64,000 bases of DNA from Terebella lapidaria (Eukaryota > Annelida > Polychaeta > Terebellida > Terebellidae): positions 20,766,694 to 20,830,693 of the forward strand of contig OX424570.1 of assembly GCA_949152475.1 (NCBI GenBank), in the 5' to 3' direction. The first letter of the stretch is position 1. The number at the start of each line of letters is the position of its first letter. The notes under the pieces are model-generated. The model worked only from the letters and a program-made list of their open reading frames with translations. It did no database searches and was not told the origin of the DNA. Position numbers and translations under genes: made by a program. Of the stretch, positions 34,600 through 46,430 are shown piece after piece.

Positions 34600-37560
34600 G
34601 CTAAAGCTCATGAGATTAATCATAACCACTTGAAAACATAGGTGTGTTTCATCGTCAGACACCTCTCCAATAAGACGACAATAAGGGGTCAGATTGAGAG
34701 GTAGCTCTAGTGACGTCGTACTTGGAGCGTCGGTGTGTCATACAGGCGTCTGGAGTTGTTGTTCCAGAAATTATTTGTGTTACACTTCGGCGCAAGCAGT
34801 CCGCTTTTCTGTGCTTGTCCGAATCGGACATCCGCAGTATTTGCTATAGAATGTCAGTGGAACCATGAAAAGTTTCTATACACAAAATAATATCCACCTT
34901 CATGGACTTAATCCAGTCCAGCGATTCCAAAGTTATAGAGCCAGAAAGACACAATAATTTATAGTGATCACGGTCCTGGAGACTTTCAATATAGTGTTGC
35001 GGCGATATTCTCTCCCCATTTGCAGGAAAACAGCATGTTACGAATAATCATATATGCCACGAACATGAACAAGATGGGGTTGTAATGAATGAGATAACAC
35101 AATCTGCCCCCGAGATCACATAATCATTATGTTCGTGGTAATATGCCATGATCACCGGCGGGAAGTGATGGAGGAAAATGGGATAGTTTTAGGGAATGAA
35201 TTATAGAAATAATTAATTGACGAAAGGTGTTTAGGCCACTTTTATGTATGTATCTCAGGCTGCGCGTGAGATAATGAGATGAAGTAGGGAAATTATTATG
35301 GAGAAGATATTCTGGAATTCACAGATGATTAACTTTTGTGTCACTTCAAACCTTCTAGCGTGCTTACTCACTGGTCAGACTGATCAGCTTGCTGTTGAGT
35401 GTTTGGATCAAATTGCTGTTTGGATTTTGACGTTTGTTGAACCCAGGTAATGATTAGTGATTCAGTAATTCAACAGTTTCGTAGTGGTGACTAAAGCCAT
35501 AATGACTTCGTTAGAGACAGAGTCACTATACAACTAGCTCAGACCATTGACAACAGCATGGGGTATTTGATGTTCAGTACACATAGACCAAAAAAAAACT
35601 TGTTAATTCAGATATATTTGTCAATAATTTATACAAAATGTTCATTTTATCCATATATTGCGCTTTGTTGATATACAATCCAACGACTCCATGTGATCCT
35701 TGACTCAATGAATAGTATATCCAATCGAACACTGATCCTCCTTGCTTTTTGAAGTCATTGCAATTGCCAAATGTCTGATATTCGTATATGTTATTCATCC
35801 TCGGGATCAAACGTCTGACAGAGAATTCAGTGGAACTCGATAAAAAATTGTAGCTGAAATGCCACCAAAGGTGCAACAAGATTTCAGCATAAAATTTCCA
35901 TATTTTCCATCATCAAATCGAACACAACATTTTGGGCCAAAATAGAAACCGACCAAATAGTTTATCAAAAGACATACACGAAGTCATCAGTGTAAACAGT
36001 TATATAAAATGAATCGGTATGGTATGTTCGAATTGCCTTTTTCACCACGAATCTCCCATCTACCATTATATAATATCAATGATATATCAATAATTTATCA
36101 ACATCTCGTGCTGAATTACTTTCAATACAGGGAATAATCACTAACAGTGAAACAGGAATTCCTGGTATAAAATTGTATTCGTGACTTTCCTTGATACTTC
36201 TGTCATGACCTTTTTACGAACGTCTACTTGCAATTACTGACATTTCCCCAACTATCTGAACTCCGAGGTGTCTGGAATGTCCTGTCTGATACAATTTGTC
36301 CACTTAGTGTAGCGTTATAGAAAAGGTGCATGGAATGGACAAATGACTGGTGTGATATCAAACTTTAGAGTAGATGGTCATGTTTGGAATTCGATATTCA
36401 ATAGTTATGTTATCGGAATACTTAATACTGGGTATTGATTGTACGTCTATACAAGGTTATATGAAATACACATGATGAGAAAGTTCATCCACCTCACTGA
36501 GATGTGATTAGCCTGAGACTGTCTGACCCTCATGACGTCAGTGTGTATTTAAATGGAATAAGGCTAATCTCTGGACTTTGTTTTTGTTAAACAAATGTTT
36601 GATTCCAGAATTCCCTTTGGCACCATAAACCCATTAGTTGGGGAGGGACGCTATTCAAAGCGGTGAAAAAGGGAAGCAATTTTACCCCGAGGGTCATACT
36701 ATCCGAGGGTCATATTCCGTGTTCAACTGGGAAAGAATGAAACCAGAAAACAAGGTTATCAAATGCCTGAAACCGAGGATGACATTATACAAAAGAACAC
36801 AGAATACCACTATTACATATGTACATTAAAAAAAGCCATTTCATAAGAATATTGTTTATATGATGACTGCATCAAAAAAAAAATTGTAATATTGATGTTG
36901 ACAAGCATTGATTTTGTGAATTATGTTGCTTATAATGCATCGATTATCACAACACAAAACCCAGTTTTCTCAGATGCAAGGTATACTGCAATTATATACT
37001 GCAATAGCTCATATAATTTGCAATACTTCAGATAAATCGTCCCCACTTCATAAAGACGAGGCGTCTGAAGAGAACGCGAAGTAATACTTCAAGGAAAAAA
37101 TGTAGATGGTGTGACGTCAAAACCAGCCAATGGAATTTCATACTGGCGTCTGGCCTCCTGAACTCTGTATTCATTCACATCGTGATATCAAAATGCTGTT
37201 CCCTTTGGTGTCTTTCATCCAATTGTCAGCACATTCGATATAACATATCAATGGAACACTGATAAATTGTTCGAATTATCACATATATGTTTAAGTTCTT
37301 CCCGCCCAGTAGCCCTCTTGAAACGAAACCAGACAAAAACAATAAATTGTAGTGATCACCGTTGTTATGCACATCCAATATCACTCTCCGGGCAAAATCC
37401 TTTCACCAGTTTCAGGCATAAATGCCAATTGTCAAACATTCCATTTCCCCCTGCATGTTTGGCCAATATTCATATACACCATACACACAGGAGCACGATA
37501 TGGCAGAAAGAAGTAAACCCTAAAATCCACCAATGGCAGATCATGCAATTATTACAATCG
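34600..37560 (-). repeat. Family A fragments, inverted orientation
   Basis: 37010-37200 is the reverse complement of the 2150-2300 block (CACTTCATAAAGACGAGGCGTCTGA, GACGTCA, TGGCGTCTGGC in order). 34960-35110 and 37350-37420 match the reverse of 3290-3480. 35940-36000 is a short family B piece (CCGACCAAATAGTTTATCAAAAGAC). Between them lie poorly conserved stretches. A plus-strand exon-like segment at 35359-35445 is judged part of the repeat. Confidence 0.55.
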
Positions 37561-39550
37561 TAGTGATATGTCAAGCTTTATAGGTGGGATAATCTTGCAT
37601 TGTTATGCAATGAATGAATGGTGCAGAGCTAATATTTGAGCATTAAGACATCGTAAAATGAGGCTGATTGTATTCATACATTGTGCTTTGTTCATATTCA
37701 TTCCAACACAAGCAAAGATGTATAATTCAATGAATAATATACCTAACAGGGCAATGTTCCTAAAGATACAGATATAAAACACGGATGTAATTTTCCGCCC
37801 AGTACATGAGTTTATTTGACTAAACTTTTGTCATCTTCATCTGCAGAATAAATCGTATGTAGAGCTGTCTGGCAGGGCGTAATCACGTTCTCGATTCACG
37901 GGGCTTGATTAGCTACCCTACTCGCACGCTGAATAGAACAGATGAAGAGGTTTTTGAACATCCCTTGCTGAATAACATCTAATACAGGGAATCATCACCC
38001 GCAGTAAAAATTGCAGCGTGGAGAGGAAAACACATTGTTCATAAGAGAGCAGGGGAGATTTCCGTCAATATAATGTGGCTCGGACACAGCATCATCTATA
38101 CTGTGTCTAGGTTTTGACTAATTAGCACTTGCAAGAAACACTAAGGAAATATTGAACAGATGGATATACCATCTTCAATGTTTGAATACTCCCAGTAATA
38201 GATCCTGATATCATGGTTGTCCGTTGTCAGTTATTACCATATATTCAATGATTATGTATAAATCAACCCTCTATCAAACTCTCCTTTGAATACCATTTTG
38301 AAAGTGATCGGCTAGCAAGATGACTGAATGAGAGGAAAAAACTCTGTTGGGATATCATGAACTAAATCAATCACCCTCTGTGATATAATATATGAAAACG
38401 TATTACCTCACATGAAGAAGCTAAAAAAAACACTTATGTCGAAAGCCACAACGGCGTCAGTCAGTGTGTTTACATGTAAGTATACATGTAATGTACTTCT
38501 GATGGATATACTTGTATTTTTGTATAATTTTGTATTCACGAAAGTTAGCATGAAGAGGTAACCTATTTTACAATTGCCAATTATCCGACTGATAAATTTC
38601 AATGCTTGTGAAAATATCCATTGTTACTTAGTTACTCCATTGTTCCAATGATTACAGATATGTGTTGAGATCCAATTGACAGATACAGAGACAACTTTTT
38701 ACACATGGAGGATGGGAGGAAATAATGTACATGCAATCCATTTTGTTTGGATGGAAGCATTGTTCTTACATGTCATTGCTATGGAAATGTGACAACAGTA
38801 AGCATACCGATAGATTGTACATAATCACCAGGAATATATTTTACTATGCTGTATTCATAGGTATTGAATTTTGAGTATTGAAGGCACAAGATACTTAAAA
38901 AAATGAATCATGTCTATCACATGATATGGAAAGATCTTTTCTGGAAACACCCACAAGAAGAAAATCGATTTTGCTGTAGTCGAAAAATATATTATGTTCA
39001 AGTAGTAGAATACACCATGTTCCAACAACAATTACGACTGCATAATATCGCGACACTGAACAGACCAGAAGCTTCCTATGTCAACAAGACATGTACAATA
39101 TTACCATAGAGTAGCTTTCCGTGGTGTATCAAGCTATGTTCACTCTCTGTAAACTGTATGATTTTCGTGTATTTCAGTTTCCTTCCGTTTTAAGCAACAC
39201 AGCCAAACCCACCATATTATAGATAGTTTATAGGTATAGATGAATGTACACGTTATTTTCTTCATATCTTTGTCAATGTGTGTATACATTAGTTGATCAT
39301 ATATTTCATGCCCACAACGAAATTAAGCCCAGTGAGAATTGGTGATTTTATACAAGTATAACTGTAACACCGGTAACCAATACAGCAGTAAATAATATAC
39401 ATATACAATACCATAGAATTACCTCAAAGGGAATTGCCAATCGTATACGTCAACTTTCAGTGTTGGTATTCCATACTGATGTCTGGCATCAATGATCAAA
39501 TTATCCCAGTTAGCCATCGACGCAAGTCATATCAAATGGACCAATTCATA
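37561..39550. repeat. Family D fragment at 37930-38105; otherwise no feature
   Basis: TTTTTGAACATCCCTTGCTGAATA ... AATACAGGGAATCATCACC recurs at 43745-43830 and 46310-46420, with weaker relatives at 36105-36165 and 47035-47165. No gene is supported in this stretch. Confidence 0.5.
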
Positions 39551-39670
39551 GACTTTCCCGCCATCTCATGCATATTCGGACTTTTCCGTAATTCAAACGG
39601 ACCACTGAATCGCTGGTTTCACATACGGGTATCTGCTGCCGACTACTGATATAACCATTTGCGAAACGAA

Positions 39671-39919
39671 ATGGCGGGAAACCACAAAATGTGCGTTGTC
39701 CTCAACTGTGAATCACATACACTGCCTTGTCGACGTATTTCAGCAAGAAACAATGGAATATGGTTTACATTTTACACATACATGATTGCGTACACGTGTT
39801 ACTCCAAATTCACGTTTATATGTGGGGTCCATTTCCATGAACAGCTGATGAAGGTTCCAAGGATAGAAAACTGGGAGGGACCAGTTAGTTTTTCTAACTA
39901 TTTTTATTGTGGTGTATAG
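39671..39919 (+). CDS. Small ORF with a THAP-like C2CH spacing
   Basis: ATG at 39671 lies in a strong context (CGAAATGGCG). The 83-codon frame shows C-x4-C (CVVLNC, residues 8-13), 37 residues, then C-x2-H-F (CGVHF), the spacing of a THAP zinc-binding DNA-binding domain starting at the usual distance from the N-terminus. Against this, the FHxFP and AVPTIF-type motifs are absent and the frame ends at once after. The sequence TTTCCCGCCAT at 39554-39564 and its reverse complement at 39671-39681 (over the start codon) form an inverted pair, so the region may be non-coding. Treat as a weak candidate or eroded relic. Confidence 0.2.
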   Translation: MAGNHKMCVVLNCESHTLPCRRISARNNGIWFTFYTYMIAYTCYSKFTFICGVHFHEQLMKVPRIENWEGPVSFSNYFYCGV

Positions 39920-40469
39920 AGGTGTTTTGCTGGGTACATATTATACTGATTCGGGATACGGGTTGTGATGCAGAACAAATAATCTACATACAATAGGTCT
40001 GCTGTATGAAAACACTGATTATTTCATTCTGTTTGGACAGTGTAATTGACTCCTTCCAGTCAGGTATAATTTCATACTGGCGGTATTTTTTCCAGTCCCC
40101 GATCCACATGTAACCACCTAAGATCATTGCCATAGTAGAATAATAATGTTATGTGAAAATGTTCCATCACTAATTTTCAACTGTCCGATGTGGTGGCCCC
40201 ATGCCAAACTGAAACAATAACCGATCCCTCCACATTCAACATCAACAAACACTGGTGGTTTTGAGATGGGTTCCCGTGCCCGGGGTGGTTTCACGGAAAT
40301 ATCCGTGTATCATGCATTTCATGATCCGAAGATTAAGTTTCACGCCCCAATACTAATATATTAGCTGGAATATGAACGTTCGTGCAATAACTTGTATTAA
40401 TTTCTTCAAACAACGCAATACAACCGCAGTTTGCCAAGTTGTTTATCGCCGTTAGTGAGACCAGTCTCT

Positions 40470-40512
40470 GATTGGCCGGGCGTTCGGCAAATTTGGCGGG
40501 AATTTCTGTAAA
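40470..40512. promoter_or_regulatory. CCAAT and E2F-like motif cluster
   Basis: CTGATTGGCCGGGCG (inverted CCAAT) is followed within 12 bp by TTTGGCGGGAAT, a close match to the E2F consensus. The surrounding 250 bp is less AT-rich than average. No gene start could be tied to it on either strand. Confidence 0.25.
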
Positions 40513-40559
40513 CTAGTCCATTGCTGTGCCCGGACATGATATATTCCTCAGTTACATTC

Positions 40560-40915
40560 ATACCACTGAGTCTGTATCACTGCTGGTGGGCGTTGAGTCT
40601 GTCCCCGAGGATACCATCAACTCAGTAGCCTTTCGACTTGTGATTAGGTGCTTATGTACTTGTCATATAACTATTCCATTTTTTTCGGATTTCTAAATTA
40701 GTTTCATAGGTTGCTGGGCAGGTGTATACTAATTCCACCATTTGTACAGTAGAAACAACTACATTTACCACAATGTCTGCCCCTGATGACGCCAGTGTGT
40801 CTTTGGATAAAATATTTGGTCGGGCTTTGTTTCTATTGCAAAATGCTGTATTTTACGTTTGTTATTGAAATCATCAAACTTTTCTGTATCGGTGGTAATA
40901 GATTGATACTTACAG
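40560..40915 (-). repeat. Family B repeat, single copy
   Basis: ACCACTGAGTCTGTATCACTG to GATTGATACTTACAG, about 90 percent identical to 16734-17094. Again preceded by TTACATTCATACC. Confidence 0.85.
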
Positions 40916-40979
40916 TTAGACCACGTCAGGGCAACATTAAGAAGATATATAGGTATGTACATATATGTGGAGTTTAATC

Positions 40980-41430
40980 CAGCCCAGCAGCCCCAATGAA
41001 ATAGAACCAGACAAAAAACGAGGATTCATAGTGATCATCGTTGTTATGAACATCCAATATAGCGTTCTGGCGAGATCCTATCACCATTTTCAGGAGTAGA
41101 ATTATCCCTTCCAACATAATATTACACAGACAGTGTCAAGCCTATAATCGTATATACCACAACCAGAAACACAATGGGGTTGCAATAAATGAGTCATAAA
41201 ATCCACCGCTGAGAGATCACAGAATCCTGGTATAATGCCATGCGTATGGGCGGTAATATGCCAAGCTTATGGGCGAGAATTCATGGCTGAACATATAATA
41301 TTGTTGAAGGACATACTAGATTTCGAACATGAGCAAACATTCTCAAAAATGATTTCTGTCATTTTATGTCTTCTAGTTTGCTTACGGACTGTACAAAGTT
41401 GATAAATTTGTCAACGTCTGTCTAATATCG
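40980..41430 (-). repeat. Family A fragment, inverted
   Basis: 41025-41260 matches the reverse complement of 3290-3480 and also 34960-35150 directly (TAGTGATCA, CATCCAATATAG, GCGAGATCCTATCACCATTTTC, ATGGGGTTGCAATAAATGAG). Confidence 0.6.
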
Positions 41431-41435
41431 GTTGT

Positions 41436-41443
41436 GTTGATGG
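41436..41443 (+). repeat. Left 8-bp target-site duplication GTTGATGG
   Basis: Directly abuts the CAGGGGCGG end of the hAT-type element. It is identical to 41844-41851. Confidence 0.9.
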
Positions 41444-41843
41444 CAGGGGCGGATCTAGGATTTTTTCTCAGAGAAGGGTGGTACCTATAGGTAGTACCTA
41501 TGAAGGGGCGCATCATACACGGGGTCGAATCCAGGGATTTGCCATGGGTTGGTGCTCCCGCTCTAGGAGTTCGCGATGCTCCATAACATCCCTGATAAAA
41601 TTTTTGGATTTGATAGCATCCCACATGGTTTTTGGGGTGTAGTTTACAACTGTATTCGTGCAGTTTTGAGTGTTTTGAAATTTATGGACATTCCAGTCCT
41701 TACGGCCCCCGAGAATTAAATTGAGATTTGTTGAATTTCATATGATTCCTGGGATATGCTTCTGGAAGGGGTACAGGCGCCGAAATCAGGCCAAGTGTGG
41801 TGGCGGCTGCCCTCTCCCCCGCCCCGTTCTAAATCCGCCACTG
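41444..41843. mobile_element. Complete non-autonomous hAT-type element
   Basis: The 400-bp element begins CAGGGGCGGATCTAG and ends with the inverted partner TAAATCCGCCACTG. Both match the CAGTGGCGGAT-type termini common in hAT miniature elements. A perfect 8-bp duplication, GTTGATGG, flanks it, which is the hAT target length. The interior has no transposase. It is somewhat richer in G and C than its surroundings, consistent with arrival from elsewhere. It interrupts otherwise AT-rich DNA next to a family A fragment. Confidence 0.92.
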
Positions 41844-41851
41844 GTTGATGG
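41844..41851 (+). repeat. Right 8-bp target-site duplication GTTGATGG
   Basis: Follows CCGCCACTG directly. It is identical to 41436-41443. Confidence 0.9.
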
Positions 41852-42621
41852 TTGTTGAACCCCGGCAAAAAGTACCATTCAATAAGTTGGCGAGTGCAAT
41901 AAATATCCATATTGCATTTTTTTTACTGCACTGGCCAGAACCCGTTTCTATGACGTCACTGATTGTGATGTCACTCTTTTTGTGCTGAAAAACGGTGAAA
42001 TAATGGCGGTGGCAGTGAAATAAGGTATATGTAGTGTGATCTAATGGAACCAAAATGCAACTATTTTGGTTTTGACAACTGTACATGAGGGGGATGGTAT
42101 TGAAAAAAGAAGTTGATTTTATCATATTTCGTATAATAGATGTCGATTTGAATACCTCTTATGATCATTGTTTAATGCATAATGTATTCAGTCGTAGAAT
42201 GTCCTTCCTTCCACTCAGTGAAAATGACAAATCAAACCAAGAAATGAGATCAAAAGAGATCAGACCAATAAATAATCAGACGTAGTTAAAACTAAGTAGA
42301 GAATAAAGGTAAAAAATTCTAGCATAAACATATCATATATTGTCATCATTAAATTTATCAAGAGCTGTATCCATTAAATGGATTATTCAGAATTTCCGAT
42401 TCTCTATTATAAACGGTTGTACATGTATGAATTACCTCTAAGCCTATTGCACATTCAGATGAATCCTTCATCCGCCATGATATAGGATTATTTTCAATAA
42501 ATCATTCATCCCAGAGCCGTTGGTGGTCTATTCATAATTTTTGAGGACACGTTATCAAATTAATTGATATAAACTAGATGGTTCGAGCTACAAATGAATT
42601 ACAATGCTGAAAAAATGCCTC
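41852..42621. other. No feature seen
   Basis: AT-rich spacer without exon, terminal repeat or RNA gene that I can support. Confidence 0.4.
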
Positions 42622-43840
42622 AAATACTTGATGTATGACCAACTAAAAGCGCCTATGGATATCCATAGATTAATACTTAATTAATGCCTTTAATATTTGT
42701 ACTTTCTTCAGTAAGTTAATCTTGATCATTATTCCTTCAGCAGGTCAATCAATGTCCTAAATAATGCTAATAACCGAGGTGGACATCTTTTCTCTACCTG
42801 GAAATTGGTTCAACTTCTATCGACATGAAGAGGGAAAGCATACGCAACATGGTCACGTGCAGATGATTTGCCCTGTCAACATGACACAATCAATTTACCA
42901 ATGGCTCTTGAACGATTCCAGGAATTTCGCCCTTCCTCTGAATGAGAAAACAATAAATACATTTGACAGTACGATCACGTTGTGCTAATACACATAAAAC
43001 AGCGGTTCATCGCTATATTCTCGATAAAATTCATGTGATAAAACATCTAAGAGATGAGAGCTGATTAACCACGCAACTTCCACAAGGTTCAACGCTATAT
43101 TTTCGATTAAATTCCTATAATTAAACATCTAGGATATGAGAGTTGATTAATCACGCAACTTGTGCTTATTAACTTCACACAAGGACAATGATTGTCTTTA
43201 TGGGAGAGCATTCTTCATCATTGTCAAATCATTTGTGGAAATTCTCTATCTGGGATGCTATGTAGCTGATGTCCGCTTCCACAAGTTTCATACTTTTGTC
43301 CACGGGTGTAGTCTCAAAATAGGAACCGATACAGTTCTTTGTTGAAAGATTAGTTGACAGTACTTATTTGCAATCCACTATAAGATCGCCGAATAATGGC
43401 TCACAACATCCGAACCTTCCCACTACTCCTCCCTGCTCCCAACGAATACAATATTTATTAGATTGGTAAGATAACTGTAGTGAAGAAGTTAGCCGAAATA
43501 CATCTAAAGATTGCCTACATCCATTATCGTCAGCGGTGTACCAAACCAAACAAGGATATGAAACAATGATGCAATTTTCGTCACGTACATGAGTTCACTT
43601 GACAATGTCTGCCATCAATGTCATCTTGTGCAAAAACTGACTGCAGGCTAGATATTGTGAGAGCTGTCTGGCAGGAACCAATCCTGTCCACGATTTACGG
43701 AATAAATTAGTTACCTTCTCCACACGCTGAATAGGATTGATGAAGAGGCTTTTGAACATCCCTTGCTGAATCACATCTAATACAAGGAATCATCACCGAC
43801 AGTAAGACGAGAGAAAACTGCAGTCTGGAGAATGATTATT
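42622..43840 (+). repeat. Segmental duplication D, copy 1
   Basis: From ATACTTGATGTATGACC onward this matches 45273-46430 at about 85-90 percent identity, offset by about 2.6 kb. Shared blocks include CTTCTATCGACATGAAGAGG, GGTCACGTGCAGATGATTTG, CTGGGATGCTATGTAGCTGA and CACGCTGAATAG. The piece 42855-42930 is the reverse complement of the family A block at 4725-4810, so the unit is itself a mosaic. Short frames (for example 43160-43345) differ mostly at amino-acid-changing sites between copies. Confidence 0.8.
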
Positions 43841-43883
43841 TGTGAATATCCGTGTTTGGGAGATTCATTTCTACTGTTGGTTA

Positions 43884-44725
43884 CTGAAACGTAGCTAGTT
43901 TTATGTAAGAGAACTTGATAATTGAACATGTGTCACCATTTGTGTATAGACCTGACTTATCTCATGAAATTGCAAATGGTGACAACATGAATCAGAAACA
44001 TACTCTGCCGCTATATGAAATTGCAAAAGTAGTCAAACTTGATTTCTTAACTTGCTTTTCATTGTTGATGTATGGATGCCTGAGTGTTGTAGTTAGAGTC
44101 ACTCACCTTGACCGAGCTGAAATCTGGCAAATAATGTGTTATTGGATTCATTCAGTTTTCCCAGCGTGCTTAGTTGTAAATATCAGTGTGTAGGAGACTA
44201 GTTTGTACTAGTTGTTACAGAAACGTAGTTGAATTGGTGTATGGAAGCTTGTCATCTAAACATGTATCACTATTTGTGTATGTATAAACATAACTTTTAT
44301 GACCAAATTGCAAATGATGACGACATGAATCGGAAACATACTCTGCCGCTATCGATAGTCGTCAAACTTGATTTCTTAACTTGCTCTTCATTGTTGATGT
44401 ATGGATGCCTGAGTGTTGTAGTTAGAGTCACTCACCTTGACCGAGCTGAGATCAGGCAAAGAATGTGGGATTGAATTCATTCAGTTTTCCCAGCGTGCTT
44501 AGTTGTAAATATCAGTGTATAGGAGATTAGTTTGTACTAGTTGGTACTGAAACGTAGTTTATTCGGTGTATGGAAGCTTGACATTTAAACATGTATCACT
44601 ATTTGTGTATGTATGAACATAACTTTTATCATGAATTGGCAAATGACCAACACATGAATCAGAAACATACTCTGCCGCTATCGATAGTAGTCAAACTTGA
44701 TTTCTTAACTTGCTTTTCATTGTTT
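43884..44725 (+). repeat. About 330-bp tandem repeat, 2.5 copies
   Basis: GAAACGTAG marks unit starts at 43886, 44220 and 44549. Units share GAACATAACTT, CATGAATC(A/G)GAAACATACTCTGC, GATTTCTTAACTTGC and CTCACCTTGACCGAGCTGA. The third unit breaks off at about 44725. Similar ORFs in units 1 and 2 follow the repeat and diverge without signs of constraint. Confidence 0.85.
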
Positions 44726-45272
44726 TTCAATATATTGACTATTTCCTATAGGTGACATATGTACAATAGGTTTTATCTGGATAATTTTATGCATTTAATA
44801 ATCAGATAATTTAATCTGTTTGGATCATTGTCAGATAATTTACTGAAAACAAGAGTGATTGAATTCATTCATGTCATCATATGTTTTCATCAGTATTTTC
44901 CATTGCACATTTCCAGTCGCATGTCAAAACTTTGATGTATGAATGCCTGCGTGATGTGATTGGATTCGGAAATCTTGCAAATGTTGTATGCAAATAAATA
45001 TAGAGTATATAATTATAGTCTTTCCATATTTTGGGTCAGCTTTGTGATAGGTACATGTACATCTCTCCATGTTCCTAATACGAGAGACTCGCAACATACT
45101 AGTACTAGGTGTCTGATCTGGTATCAGCACGCAGGTTTAGGTGTCACAGCCGGTAACCTTGTCCTCTTATGAATTCATATTTTCATCAAAATACAAATAT
45201 AATATGGACTGATTGAGAGCACTACCAAATTTGACCAAGTATAAAATAGTCAAATTTGAACTGACCTTGTTA
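44726..45272. other. Spacer between tandem repeat and duplication D copy 2
   Basis: 44930-44965 recalls the internal part of the 330-bp unit (GATGTATGAATGCCTG). Otherwise nothing is recognised. Confidence 0.35.
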
Positions 45273-46430
45273 TACTTGATGTATGACCTATTAAAAGCGA
45301 CTATGGATCACAATAGATTAATGTTTGATTAATGCCTTTGATATTTGTACCTTCTTTAGTAAGTTAATCTTGATCATTATTTCTTCAGTAAGTCTTATTT
45401 CTTCAGTAAGTCAATCTATGTCCTAAGTAATACTAATAACCGAGGTGAACACCTTTTCTCTATCTGGAAAATGGTTTAACTTCTATCGACATGAAGAGGA
45501 AAACATGCGAAACATGGTCACGTGCAGATGATTTGTCCTGTCAATATGACACAATCAATTTACCAATGGCTACCAATGGATTCCAGGAATTGTATCCTTC
45601 CAATGAATGAGAACACAACGAAGACATTTGACGGCACGATCACGTTGCGCTAATACACATGAAACAGCGATTCAACGCTATATTTTCGATCAAATTCATG
45701 TGATAAAACATCTAAGAGATGAGAGCTGAGTAATCACGCAACTTGCAATTGTGCTTTTTATTTTCACATAAGGTTTATCAAAATGACAATGATTGTCTTT
45801 ATGGGAGAGCATTCGTGGAAATTCTCTATCTGGGATGCTATGTAGCTGATGTCCGCTTCCACAAATTTCATACTTTTGTCCATGGGTTCAGTATCAAAAT
45901 CCATGGATTCCTCATCGAACTAACAGAGTTCTTTGTTGGAAGAGTAGTTGACAGTACTTATTTGTACTCGACTGTAAGATGTTAGAATTATGGATCACAA
46001 CATCTGAATCTCCCCCTTCTACCAGCGAATATAATATTTTTGAGATTGGTAAGATAACTGTAGTGAAGAAGTTAGCCAGAAATACATCTAAAGATTGCCT
46101 ACATCCATTATCGTCGTCGGTGTATCAAACTAAACAAGGATATGAAACAATGATGCAATTTTCGTCACTTGACAATGTCTGCCATCAATGTCATCTTCTG
46201 CAAAAACTGCAGACTAGATATTGTGAGCGCTGTCTGGCAGGACCCAATCCTGTTCCCGATTTACGGACTTAATTAGTTACCTTCTCCACACGCTGAATAG
46301 AATTGATGAAGAGGCTTTTGAACATCCCTTGCTGAATCACATCTAATACAAGGAATCATCACCGACAGTAAAACGAGAGAACATTGCAGTCTGGAGAAGG
46401 AAACACATTGTTCACAGCAAAGCAAAAGAG
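45273..46430 (+). repeat. Segmental duplication D, copy 2
   Basis: Direct copy of 42622-43840. It has an extra TTTCTTCAGTAAGTC duplication near 45385-45410 and several small deletions. Confidence 0.8.

Noticed and set aside
35359..35445. Plus-strand exon-like segment with TTCTAG acceptor and AG|GTAATG donor
   Set aside because: The same context at about 41365 is part of the family A repeat and does not preserve the frame or the donor.
43915..44474. Two similar plus ORFs of 92 and 81 codons
   Set aside because: They are simply the same frame in two tandem units of the 330-bp repeat; the third unit breaks it.
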